From: an uncultured Marvinbryantia sp.
Lineage (GTDB): Bacteria > Bacillota > Clostridia > Lachnospirales > Lachnospiraceae
NCBI RefSeq assembly: GCF_905201705.1
Contig: NZ_CAJKOX010000012.1
Coordinates: 31,510 to 95,509, forward strand
Length of the DNA stretch: 64,000 nucleotides
Direction: 5' to 3'
Below, piece after piece: positions 51,865 to 59,201 of the stretch (position 1 is the stretch's first letter; the number at the start of each line of letters is the position of its first letter). Both the position numbers and the translations under genes were made by a program. The notes beneath the pieces are model-generated. The model was not told the origin of the DNA. It did not search any database and saw only the letters and a list, made by a program, of their open reading frames with translations.

Positions 51865-53160
51865 CTACTTATTTAGCGAGTCCAGCTTATTCTGTACACG
51901 GGTAATAATTTCCTCAGCGCCCTTTTCCGGTGTTGTCTGATCATAAACCACCTTCTGCATTACTTCTGAAACAATCGACACAATCTCTGCATTGCGTCCC
52001 ACATAAGGCGGTGCAGGCGACGGGTTCTCAAGCGTATTGTTTACCATTGCCAAAACATCCGGATCTCCCATATCCCCCTCCGAAATGACCTCACGTGCAA
52101 GTGTGGAAGCCGGAATAGAACGCACGTCTTTCAAAATAGATGCTCCTTCTTCTGTATTAACCATCCAGTTAATAAATCTTGCCGCTTCTTCTTTATTCTC
52201 AGAATCGTTGCTGATCGCAAGCAGCAATGAGGGCTTTGTTGGATAACTGTCTACTTTTCCATCCGCCACAATCGGAACATTCATAGTGGAGAATTTTTCT
52301 TCTCCCAATGCAGATTTAATTGCCGGCAATCTTCCTGACCAATCCATCAGTCCGCCAATTTCACCATTCACCCATTTCGGAAGCTGCTCCATCTTGGTGG
52401 CAAAACTAATCGTTTCTCCCATAGGCACCACTGCGCCGCTGTCGTATAACTCTTTCAGCATAGACAATGTACTTTGCATGTCTTCTGCGGTTGCAATGAT
52501 TTCAAACTCATCTGATACCCAATATTCTCCCGTCAAACCCAGCAGATAGGGTTCCCAAAACAGCGGTATGATGCTCTCGCTGCTCGGATCAATTCCAAGC
52601 AAATAACTGTCAGAATCCTGTTCCTGCACCTTTTTTCCATATTCAATTACAGAATCCCAGGTAAGCTGTTCGTCTGTAGGTATTCCAAACTTTTCCATAA
52701 ATTCCGTATTGATCATAATGCCGGAACCATTCGTGCCAAGAGGAATTCCCAGAAGCTTTCCATCGTAAGAGCAATAGCTTTCAATAATCTGCGGATCAAA
52801 ATAGCTCAGATCAATAATATCCGTATAATTGTTCAAATCATCAAACAGCACCTTCTGCTGTGACGAAAGATCCATCAGCCACACATTATCGATCTGCACC
52901 AGATCAGGCGCTGTACCGCCTGCCAGCTGTGTCATCATCTTCTGTTGGTATCCCTCAAATCCCTGGTATTCTGCCTCAATCTGCACTCCCGGATTTTCTT
53001 CCTCATAAGCCTCAATCGCCGCAAGCGTTGCTTCATGACGGATATCCGCACCCCACCAGGAAAAACGCATCGTTACGTCCTTTTCAGCCTCCGCCGAAGC
53101 GCTGCTCCCAATTGCTGCAGCGGTCAGCATACCGATCATTGCCATCTTCCTTTTCTTCAA
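51865..53160 (-). CDS. Extracellular solute-binding protein of the sugar-acid-type operon
   Basis: 431 aa from TTG 53160, chosen because AAAGGGGG sits 8 bases upstream; an earlier TTG at 53193 would add a charged 11-residue leader. Signal peptide KKRKMAMIGMLTAAAIGSSASA-EA; no lipobox. The mature start VTMRFSWWGADIRHEATLAA and APDLVQIDNVWLMDLSSQ are typical of family 1 sugar-binding proteins, with late NPSPAPPYVGRNAEI. First gene of the eight-gene operon. Confidence 0.88.
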   Translation of the reverse strand: MKKRKMAMIGMLTAAAIGSSASAEAEKDVTMRFSWWGADIRHEATLAAIEAYEEENPGVQIEAEYQGFEGYQQKMMTQLAGGTAPDLVQIDNVWLMDLSSQQKVLFDDLNNYTDIIDLSYFDPQIIESYCSYDGKLLGIPLGTNGSGIMINTEFMEKFGIPTDEQLTWDSVIEYGKKVQEQDSDSYLLGIDPSSESIIPLFWEPYLLGLTGEYWVSDEFEIIATAEDMQSTLSMLKELYDSGAVVPMGETISFATKMEQLPKWVNGEIGGLMDWSGRLPAIKSALGEEKFSTMNVPIVADGKVDSYPTKPSLLLAISNDSENKEEAARFINWMVNTEEGASILKDVRSIPASTLAREVISEGDMGDPDVLAMVNNTLENPSPAPPYVGRNAEIVSIVSEVMQKVVYDQTTPEKGAEEIITRVQNKLDSLNK

Positions 53161-53428
53161 AATTGTTTCCCCCTTTTCTTGTCTGTTTTCCAAACCCCGG
53201 TTCCGTTGTTTTTGGTGCTTTTATTTTATCTTAATTTACGGTCGCGCACCAGACTGCCTGCTTGACAAAACCTATCATCTCTTTCCCTCTTTTTTGATAG
53301 TTTCCCAAAACATATCTTTATTTGTATTTTTTTATCTTAAATTGACATTTTACATTTTCTATGCAGATTTTTCCTATAATTATGGTATACTAAATAAAAT
53401 TCTGATTTTTACAGGAAAAGAGGAACTT

Positions 53429-54205
53429 ATGTATAAGCTGATGATTGTGGACGATGAACCAGAAATATTAAAAGGCATCAGTCAGTATTTTCCCTGGGAG
53501 GATCTTGGATTTACCGTAGTGTGCCACCTTGGAAATGGGAAAAGCGCATATGACTATATTTGTCATCATTCTGTCGATGTGGTATTGTGTGATATTAATA
53601 TGCCCGTTATGAATGGACTGGAGCTCGCAAAACTTATACATGAAAATTACCCGGATATCCAAATTGTATTTCTCAGCGGCTATTCAAAATTTTCTTATGC
53701 AAAGCAGGCGCTGGAATACAATGTAAAAAGCTATATCCTGAAATCTGCAAAATACAATGAGCTGATCCGTGTGTTTTCCCGCATACACTCCGAATTGGAC
53801 AGTGCTCGTTACGGCGACAATTTACCAGAAAAACCAGAACCAGAATTTTCCTCTTTTGATGATAAGGTAATTGACACCATTAAAAAGTATATCAATGAAC
53901 ATTATGCAGATGTTACGCTTGAGGATCTGACCGAACAGGTTCATATGAATCCTCAGTATATCAGTAAATTTTTCAAGAAAATAACCGGACAAAATTTTTC
54001 CGATTATTTAATGGAAGTGCGTATGAAAAAAGCGGCGCAGCTGCTTGAAGATATTCAGTATAAAACCTACGAGGTAAGCGCTCTGGTAGGATATTCTAAT
54101 TCCGTTAATTTCACCCGTGCTTTTAAGCGTTTTTATGGTATGTCTCCGAAGGAATACCGTGGACGCAGCACCCGAACGCCTGCAGATAAGGAGCACACGA
54201 CATGA
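53429..54205 (+). CDS. Short YesN/AraC-type response regulator
   Basis: 258 aa from ATG 53429 (MYKLMIVDDEPEILKGI) with AAAGAGGAA upstream. Receiver at 1-120: VDDEPEI, phospho-Asp in VVLCDINMPVMNGLEL (about 55), Ser in VFLSGYSKF, Lys in YILKSAKYNEL. The long middle region of the paralogue at 39887 is absent; the AraC helix-turn-helix follows at about 150-248 (LTEQVHMNPQYISKFFKKIT, VSALVGYSNSVNFTRAFKRF). ATGA overlap with the kinase gene. A TATAAT at 53375-53380 and TATACT at 53386-53391 are possible -10 boxes, neither with a good -35. Confidence 0.92.
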   Translation: MYKLMIVDDEPEILKGISQYFPWEDLGFTVVCHLGNGKSAYDYICHHSVDVVLCDINMPVMNGLELAKLIHENYPDIQIVFLSGYSKFSYAKQALEYNVKSYILKSAKYNELIRVFSRIHSELDSARYGDNLPEKPEPEFSSFDDKVIDTIKKYINEHYADVTLEDLTEQVHMNPQYISKFFKKITGQNFSDYLMEVRMKKAAQLLEDIQYKTYEVSALVGYSNSVNFTRAFKRFYGMSPKEYRGRSTRTPADKEHTT

Positions 54206-55989
54206 GACGCCGTTTTTTTGCAAGAAATCTTCTTTCCTTTTTACTTCCCACGATGATTCCAATACTTTTACTTGGTAGTTTTTCTTTTTTTATTGTGCAA
54301 ACCTCTATAAAAAAAGAAGTGGAAACAAATAATAATCTGACACTGACGCAAATGCGCAATTCCACAGAGCTTATTTTCAGTGAGATCGATACTCTGAGCA
54401 ATAATTTCTGTCTAAATGGACGTTTCGTTTCCAAGCTGAAAACTTTGCTGGAATCTGACAGCGTAGATTACGATAATGCAAATATCCAGCGATGGTTTTC
54501 CGATATTATTAATGCATCTGCCAACGCCAAGCCATATATACATTCTATTTATGTCTATTATGAAACCAATAAACCCAACATGTTCGTTTCTAATCGGGGT
54601 ATTACAGATATCTCTCATTATCCCGATCAGCACTGGTACGAGCAATATCAGAATGCAGAAAATACACAAACCTTCCTCGAAGCCAGATGTGTTCGCTCTT
54701 ATAATTTCGAGGATCCGGGTACCCCCGTTATTACCATTTATAACCCCCTGTACTCTCCTGGTTCCGTAACTGCAGACGGAATGCTCGTAATGAATATACG
54801 CTGCTCTTATATTGAACAAATGCTGTCTGCCTCCGATGGTTCCCAGACGGTTTTTCTTCTCGATCAAACTGGCAATTTACTCGCCAAAGGCAGTATAGAG
54901 CAACCTGACCACGAAGAACTGGATTTTGAAAAGCTGGTATCTCTTCCGGAAGCAACTTCTCCTATATGGCTGAACGAAAAACACTATGTCGTATCCCGCA
55001 TGTCCTCCAATCGTTACGATATCAGCTATTTTTCTGTCAGCGATTATTCCCACATATACCGTCTGCCCATTACATTAATCCGCATTACAGCAGCATTGTT
55101 AATTGTTTCCTTCGTGTCAAGTGTATTAATCGCATGGTCTATAACCCGAAAAAATTATCGTCAGCTTTATCGCACACTGGAAATTTTTGAACGTGCTGAA
55201 GCCGGACTTCCTCTGAATCCTCCCGACAAGCACGATGCAGGAGCTTACGACTATATTCAGCAGCAGATTATCCGTACCTTTGTTGAGCAGAACTATCTGC
55301 GTCTTCAGCTGGAAGCCAAAAAGCATCACGCCCGTTCTTTGGAGCTGACTGCTCTGCAGGCACAAATTAATCCGCACTTTTTATTCAATACACTGAAAAC
55401 TATTTTCTGGAAAGCAGTTGCTCTCACCGGCAGCAACAATGACGTCAGTCGAATGATTGAACAGCTTTCAGAAATCCTTCAATATTCTATTTCACCCTCC
55501 AGTACCCTTGTAACACTGGAGGAAGAAATACAAAATACCAAAAATTATATTTTATTGCAAAAGGTCCGTTATCAAAATCAGTTTGAAGTGATCTGGGAAT
55601 ATGACGACGAATTGCTCTCGCAAAAAGTAATTCGCCTTCTATTTCAGCCTTTTATCGAAAATGCAATCTACCATGGATGCCGCAATACAGATCAAAAATG
55701 CTTTATTCGAATAAGAATTTATTTACGCAATGAGACTCTGTTTATCTCCATCATTGACAATGGTGCGGGCATTTCCGGGGAAAATTTACGCCAAATCCGT
55801 CAGAAATTAAATGGTTATATTTCGGATGAAGAAATGGCAAGTCACATAGGTCTTGTAAACACCAGCAAACGCCTCCAGCTCTTTTATGGAGAAGATGCAT
55901 GTGTTCACATTGCCAGCAAACTGGGTTTTGGTACATATATCCATTTCAAAATTCCTGCAGCTTCAAATACCAGAAACACGAAAGATTAA
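54202..55989 (+). CDS. YesM-type sensor histidine kinase (second pair)
   Basis: 595 aa. Membrane helices at about 11-33 and 286-312 flank a ~250-residue extracellular sensor. H-box LQAQINPHFLFNTLKTI (about 387), PFIENAIYHGC (N-box) and IDNGAGISGENLRQIRQKL (G-box) are intact. It probably detects the sugar taken up by the divergent operon 44984-53160 and works through the AraC-type regulator it overlaps. Confidence 0.92.
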   Translation: MRRRFFARNLLSFLLPTMIPILLLGSFSFFIVQTSIKKEVETNNNLTLTQMRNSTELIFSEIDTLSNNFCLNGRFVSKLKTLLESDSVDYDNANIQRWFSDIINASANAKPYIHSIYVYYETNKPNMFVSNRGITDISHYPDQHWYEQYQNAENTQTFLEARCVRSYNFEDPGTPVITIYNPLYSPGSVTADGMLVMNIRCSYIEQMLSASDGSQTVFLLDQTGNLLAKGSIEQPDHEELDFEKLVSLPEATSPIWLNEKHYVVSRMSSNRYDISYFSVSDYSHIYRLPITLIRITAALLIVSFVSSVLIAWSITRKNYRQLYRTLEIFERAEAGLPLNPPDKHDAGAYDYIQQQIIRTFVEQNYLRLQLEAKKHHARSLELTALQAQINPHFLFNTLKTIFWKAVALTGSNNDVSRMIEQLSEILQYSISPSSTLVTLEEEIQNTKNYILLQKVRYQNQFEVIWEYDDELLSQKVIRLLFQPFIENAIYHGCRNTDQKCFIRIRIYLRNETLFISIIDNGAGISGENLRQIRQKLNGYISDEEMASHIGLVNTSKRLQLFYGEDACVHIASKLGFGTYIHFKIPAASNTRNTKD

Positions 55990-55992
55990 AAG

Positions 55993-56039
55993 AAAGTCTG
56001 CAGCATCTGTGCGCCGCGGCACAGACAGGCGCAGACTTT
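55993..56039 (+). terminator. Hairpin after the kinase gene
   Basis: AAAGTCTGC (55993-56001) pairs with GCAGACTTT (56031-56039), with TCTGTGC/GCACAGA inside, making a long stem; only a short T-rich tract follows. Likely terminator. Confidence 0.65.
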
Positions 56040-56043
56040 AATC

Positions 56044-56108
56044 TTTCAATCAAACTTATCCTATCTTCAATAAGTTCTTGTTTTCTCATTTGAACAGCAA
56101 AATAACTC
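56044..56108 (-). pseudogene. Fragment of a second dinD-like gene
   Basis: On the minus strand this stretch reads SYFAVQ-like, then RKQELIEDR and LIER, matching DinD residues 125-146 encoded at 56824-56888. At the DNA level roughly 52 of 60 bases agree (for example TCTTCAATAAGTTC and TGAACAGCAAAATA are identical). No start, no flanking dinD sequence and no frame beyond it: a relic of an earlier copy of the AbiEi-DinD module. Confidence 0.7.
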
Positions 56109-56172
56109 CCTATTTATTCAAATGCAAATCTGAAAAATGTGTATATCCCTTTTCATCATTTTAATCAACACA

Positions 56173-56220
56173 TAATCATCACTTTATTCATCACATATAT
56201 AATAAATAAAGTGATGATTA
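56173..56220. repeat. Perfect 16-bp inverted repeat
   Basis: TAATCATCACTTTATT (56173-56188) and AATAAAGTGATGATTA (56205-56220) are exact reverse complements with a 16-base loop. No T-run follows. It lies between the dinD fragment and the S8-tail copy, at the outer edge of the module array. Confidence 0.8.
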
Positions 56221-56244
56221 ACCAACAAGCATACCAGGCTCACC

Positions 56245-56384
56245 CCGGAAGACTCTCCCTCACACAGCGTCCCATACCCCACCTGGCTATTAGGATACTG
56301 CGCAAATCCCGGCAGGGGCTGCGCTCCGCGGCGCAGGTAGGCGCGCACCTTTTCTCCATATGCTGATGTCAAGTAAGGACCAAA
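56245..56384 (-). pseudogene. S8-peptidase 3'-end remnant, copy R3
   Basis: Minus strand reads FGPYLTSAYGEKVRAYLRRG, then PLPGFAQYPNSQVGYGTLC: the C-terminal ~45 residues of the S8 peptidase encoded at 59202-61118, without any body of the gene. The stop is lost by a shift after LCEGES. Six bases separate its 5' edge (TTTGGTCCTTACTTGACA, minus strand) from the dinD stop. By eye it is 85-90% identical to copy R2 over ~120 bp, including that non-S8-derived 18-base leader. Confidence 0.85.
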
Positions 56385-56390
56385 CATTTT

Positions 56391-57257
56391 TTATCCTTTC
56401 ATTAAATTCTTCTCATCTCTTTTTACTCTGCGTTCCAACTTTTTCAGATCTTCTGCCGGAGGCAAATCCTCCGGCTTTATTCCTCTCTGTCCCAACATCT
56501 CTCTTACACTTGAATTATTCTGAACATGTTCATCTGTTATAGGAGCTTCGCCATATAATTCTTTTTGTTCCACATTATAATTGGTCATTTCTGTTGCCAG
56601 ATTTTTAGCAGCTATGGTCAATGTTGGAAGAAAATCTGCCAGAGGTCTGTTCTCTTTTACTCTTAGACGTTCCTTCATGTCCTTTGTAGTAAATCCGCCA
56701 AAAAGCGCCTGGTCACCCTTGGATCTTATTCTTCCAAAGCCAGCATCATCCACCCCACGTTCGTAAATATTCTGAGACAGCCTTTTTTCAGACTCTCTTA
56801 ATTTCTCTCTTGCATTTAATCGCTCAATCAGCTTAATCCTGTCTTCAATAAGTTCCTGTTTTCTTGTCTGAACAGCAAAATAGCTTTGAGCAAAGGCAAT
56901 CTCATCTTTTCTCACATCTCCATTTTGGGCGATCAAATAACATGCATAACGTGTCAGCACATATTCTTTAATACCTCTTTCTGCATTTTTCGCCAATTTT
57001 ATCATTTTCGTGACGCCACGAAAATGATCGTTTACATTTCCACCTGCATTCTCACAAGATATCATCGCTTTCTTTATAACTAACTCGAAATTTTCCCACC
57101 TGGAATATCCTAACAATGGCTGCAATTCCCTGGCATACCAAAATTCAATTGCTCCATCCTCCGATTTATGAATAATGTCATCAAAAAGCTTTTTTAATCT
57201 TCCAATCTTTTTTTCATCCATATGATTGCTATGTACCTCCATATAATTACAATTCAT
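56391..57257 (-). CDS. dinD: DinD-like protein (DNA-damage-inducible protein D family, BRO-N domain)
   Basis: 288 aa. The N-terminal BRO-N/DinD region reads EFWYARELQPLLGYSRWENF (about 37-56), then AMISCENAGGNVNDHF. Next come MIKLAKNAERGIKEYVLTRY and DEIAFAQSYFAVQTRKQELI (about 117-136), and late GRIRSKGDQALFGGFTT and NRPLADFLPTLTIAAKNLAT, all of DinD type. In E. coli DinD is SOS-induced and inhibits RecA strand exchange; related genes occur in phage and plasmid islands. The start is uncertain: ATG at codon 13 (MDEKKIGRLKK) follows a GGAGG 14 bases away. Confidence 0.85.
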   Translation of the reverse strand: MNCNYMEVHSNHMDEKKIGRLKKLFDDIIHKSEDGAIEFWYARELQPLLGYSRWENFELVIKKAMISCENAGGNVNDHFRGVTKMIKLAKNAERGIKEYVLTRYACYLIAQNGDVRKDEIAFAQSYFAVQTRKQELIEDRIKLIERLNAREKLRESEKRLSQNIYERGVDDAGFGRIRSKGDQALFGGFTTKDMKERLRVKENRPLADFLPTLTIAAKNLATEMTNYNVEQKELYGEAPITDEHVQNNSSVREMLGQRGIKPEDLPPAEDLKKLERRVKRDEKNLMKG

Positions 57258-57292
57258 TCCGGCAAATATTTTGTCTTTCTTTTATATTGTCA

Positions 57293-57865
57293 TCATAATT
57301 GCTGTTTTACCCGCAGCAGCTCTGCGTATCTCAATATATGTCTGTATTGTTCCTCATTTATTTTTATCTTATCTACGATTCCTATCTCAATATCCGATTC
57401 CAGACGAAGCATATCACAGATACTCCGCTCAATGTCATAGATATTATAGCAGCCAAATTCTGTCTCTATTTTCCTCATGCCCATTAAGTAATTATTAGTC
57501 GAAAAATAATGCCGCATAATCGGGAAATTCATACTCAGCAGGCTACGGTCCGTCCGTGCTGTGGCAACATCCAAATATTCCGGCTCTTCTTTAATTTCTC
57601 CTTGATAATAGAGCGCGCTGTTCATGCAAACGATCGCCCTGGGATCGCTAAGGCATACTTCTATGCATTTATAGTCTGATGGTTTATCTTCCTTTTTCCT
57701 GACCAGCCAATAATATCCATGACATACTTTTTCCAAATACCCCTCTTTGGCCAAGACTGCTATCTGGCGATTTGAAAAACCCTCTTTCATAAGCTCCGGC
57801 GTTCCTATATATCCTTTAAACTTCCGGTATACCGCTTCCAGCTTATCATATGTACTGCTTCTCAT
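57293..57865 (-). CDS. AbiEi-type antitoxin/winged-helix protein, without AbiEii partner
   Basis: 190 aa from ATG 57865 (MRSSTYDKLEAVYRKFKGYI) with AGAGG upstream. N-terminal winged helix: GTPELMKEGFSNRQIAVLAKEG and YLEKVCHGYYWL (residues ~21-55), the AbiEi antitoxin_4 pattern, followed by the C-terminal domain (CMNSALYYQGE, VATARTDRSLLSMNFPIMRHY, NIYDIERSICDMLRL). Classical AbiE has an AbiEii nucleotidyltransferase gene directly downstream; here dinD takes that place (35 bp gap). Confidence 0.8.
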   Translation of the reverse strand: MRSSTYDKLEAVYRKFKGYIGTPELMKEGFSNRQIAVLAKEGYLEKVCHGYYWLVRKKEDKPSDYKCIEVCLSDPRAIVCMNSALYYQGEIKEEPEYLDVATARTDRSLLSMNFPIMRHYFSTNNYLMGMRKIETEFGCYNIYDIERSICDMLRLESDIEIGIVDKIKINEEQYRHILRYAELLRVKQQL

Positions 57866-57903
57866 ATCAGCCTCTATTGCATTTTTTATTACACACGTCA
57901 ATA

Positions 57904-58051
57904 TCATACTGGCAAACTGTCCCTCACACACAGCGCCCCATACCTCACCTGGCTGTTGGGATACTGTGCAAATCCCGGCAGGGGGCGGGCTCCGCGGCGC
58001 AGGTAGGCGCGAACCTTTTCCCCATATGCCACTGTCAAGTAAGGACCAAAA
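57904..58051 (-). pseudogene. S8-peptidase 3'-end remnant, copy R2
   Basis: Minus strand reads FGPYLTVAYGEKVRAYLRRG, then PLPGFAQYPNSQVRYGALC and VRDSLPV with a proper stop at 57904, so the whole C-terminus of an S8 peptidase is kept in frame but nothing before it. It starts 18 bp after the stop of the KilA-N gene with the same TTTGGTCCTTACTTGACA leader as R3 (minus strand). Compared with the intact gene (GEKVRAYLRRGARSLPGF, ending CVRESLPV) the residues are nearly the same. Confidence 0.87.
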
Positions 58052-58069
58052 ATTTTCAATTACAATTTT

Positions 58070-58903
58070 TCACTCAATCAACTTTATCTCTTCAGCCGCA
58101 TTAAGAATGTTCAATTGATACTCTGCAATTTCTTTCAATATTTGAAATCTTTCTGTCTTGCCTCTACCTTCACGGAGCATCTGTGCATTATGTGTTTCTA
58201 AATTAGATAAGACTGTAAGTTCGTTAATTGAAGCAAAATCTCTCACATTATTCTTTTTTGCCAATTCAGGATTTTTGTCCCGCCAGGCTTTCGCAGTAAA
58301 TCCGAATAATGCAACATTCAAAATATCAGCTTCCTCCGCATATGCCAGCCACTCCAAATTTTCTTTATAATTTCCTGATGGAATTAAATAATTTTTAACA
58401 GCATCTGTTTGAATCAAATAGTTATTTTTTGACAAAAATCTCTTCGCATTCCACTCAATTTTTTTTGCATTATTCTCCGCTTCTTTCAGTCTTTGAAATT
58501 CTTTGATTAAGTATAATTTAAAAACCGGACTGATAGATGAGGCAAATTCAAATGCAATATCTTTATGCGCATACGTTCCCCCATATTTTCCACGTTTTAC
58601 AAATAAACCTATCGCATTTGTCTTTTCAATCCATTCTGAAACACTCAACACAAATGTATGTAACCCCGCTTCACTTTTAAAGTGGTCGAATTCGACCACT
58701 TTAAAAGCAGGATTATAAATTTGTTCCCATGTACCCAAAAATTCCAGTGTTGCTCTGTTTCGCATCCAGTTCTTGACGACATCTGCTCCTCTGGATCCGC
58801 CAACTTTAGCTTTTGCAATATCAGTGATGCAGATATAATCGTCGAAATTTTCCTCCGAAACAGTAATATTAACATTTTGCACCACAATAACTTTATTCTT
58901 CAT
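58070..58903 (-). CDS. KilA-N domain protein
   Basis: 277 aa. Residues ~20-125 form a KilA-N DNA-binding domain: DDYICITDIAKAKVGGSRGA, VVKNWMRNRATLEFLGTWEQ, NPAFKVVEFDHFK, SEWIEKTNAIGLFVKRGKYG and GTYAHKDIAFEFASSISPVF. The rest is helical (FQRLKEAENNAKKIEWNAKR) and ends with QLNILNAAEEIKLIE. KilA-N proteins are common in phages and mobile islands. Its ATG overlaps the small HTH gene by 11 bp. A 34-bp perfect palindrome lies within the coding sequence. Confidence 0.9.
   Translation of the reverse strand: MKNKVIVVQNVNITVSEENFDDYICITDIAKAKVGGSRGADVVKNWMRNRATLEFLGTWEQIYNPAFKVVEFDHFKSEAGLHTFVLSVSEWIEKTNAIGLFVKRGKYGGTYAHKDIAFEFASSISPVFKLYLIKEFQRLKEAENNAKKIEWNAKRFLSKNNYLIQTDAVKNYLIPSGNYKENLEWLAYAEEADILNVALFGFTAKAWRDKNPELAKKNNVRDFASINELTVLSNLETHNAQMLREGRGKTERFQILKEIAEYQLNILNAAEEIKLIE
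58674..58707. repeat. 34-bp perfect palindrome inside the KilA-N gene
   Basis: The left half CTTTTAAAGTGGTCGAA (58674-58690) is followed at once by its exact reverse complement (58691-58707). In the KilA-N frame it encodes FKVVEFDHFK plus edge bases. There is no loop, so in DNA it is a perfect dyad and could be an operator or a recombination site. Confidence 0.9.
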
Positions 58904-59099
58904 TCACATCTTCCTTCTCTATAAAATTCTCCATTTTTATCTTATAAGCCAACAACCGCAATACATAATCTGGCATTTTTCTGGTTCCTCTTTCCCATTC
59001 TGTCATCGTTCGATATGGAATTTCAAAATATTCACAAAATTCTTTTCTATTCATTCCTGTACTTTCTCGTAATTTCTTTATCTCATTCTTTACTTCCAC
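58893..59099 (-). CDS. Small XRE-type HTH protein
   Basis: 68 aa from GTG 59099 (reads MEVKNEIKKLRESTGM) with AGAGGG upstream; a longer reading to 59165 has no ribosome site. Helix-turn-helix: NRKEFCEYFEIPYRTMTEWE (about 17-36) followed by RGTRKMPDYVLRLLAYKI. This is the DNA-binding domain seen in phage repressors and type II antitoxins. It ends inside the start of the KilA-N gene, so the two are co-translated and it may regulate the pair. Confidence 0.82.
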   Translation of the reverse strand: MEVKNEIKKLRESTGMNRKEFCEYFEIPYRTMTEWERGTRKMPDYVLRLLAYKIKMENFIEKEDVNEE

Positions 59100-59201
59100 T
59101 GCTTTCCCTCTCTTTTTATTTACACATTGTGTATATATTGTAATATATTTTCTTTTTATTTTCAATATCTATATTGTTCATTATCATCTTTTTTCTTTGA
59201 T

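Noticed and set aside
57293..58051. A classical AbiE toxin-antitoxin pair
   Set aside because: Only the AbiEi-like half is present; the next gene is dinD, with no nucleotidyltransferase motifs.
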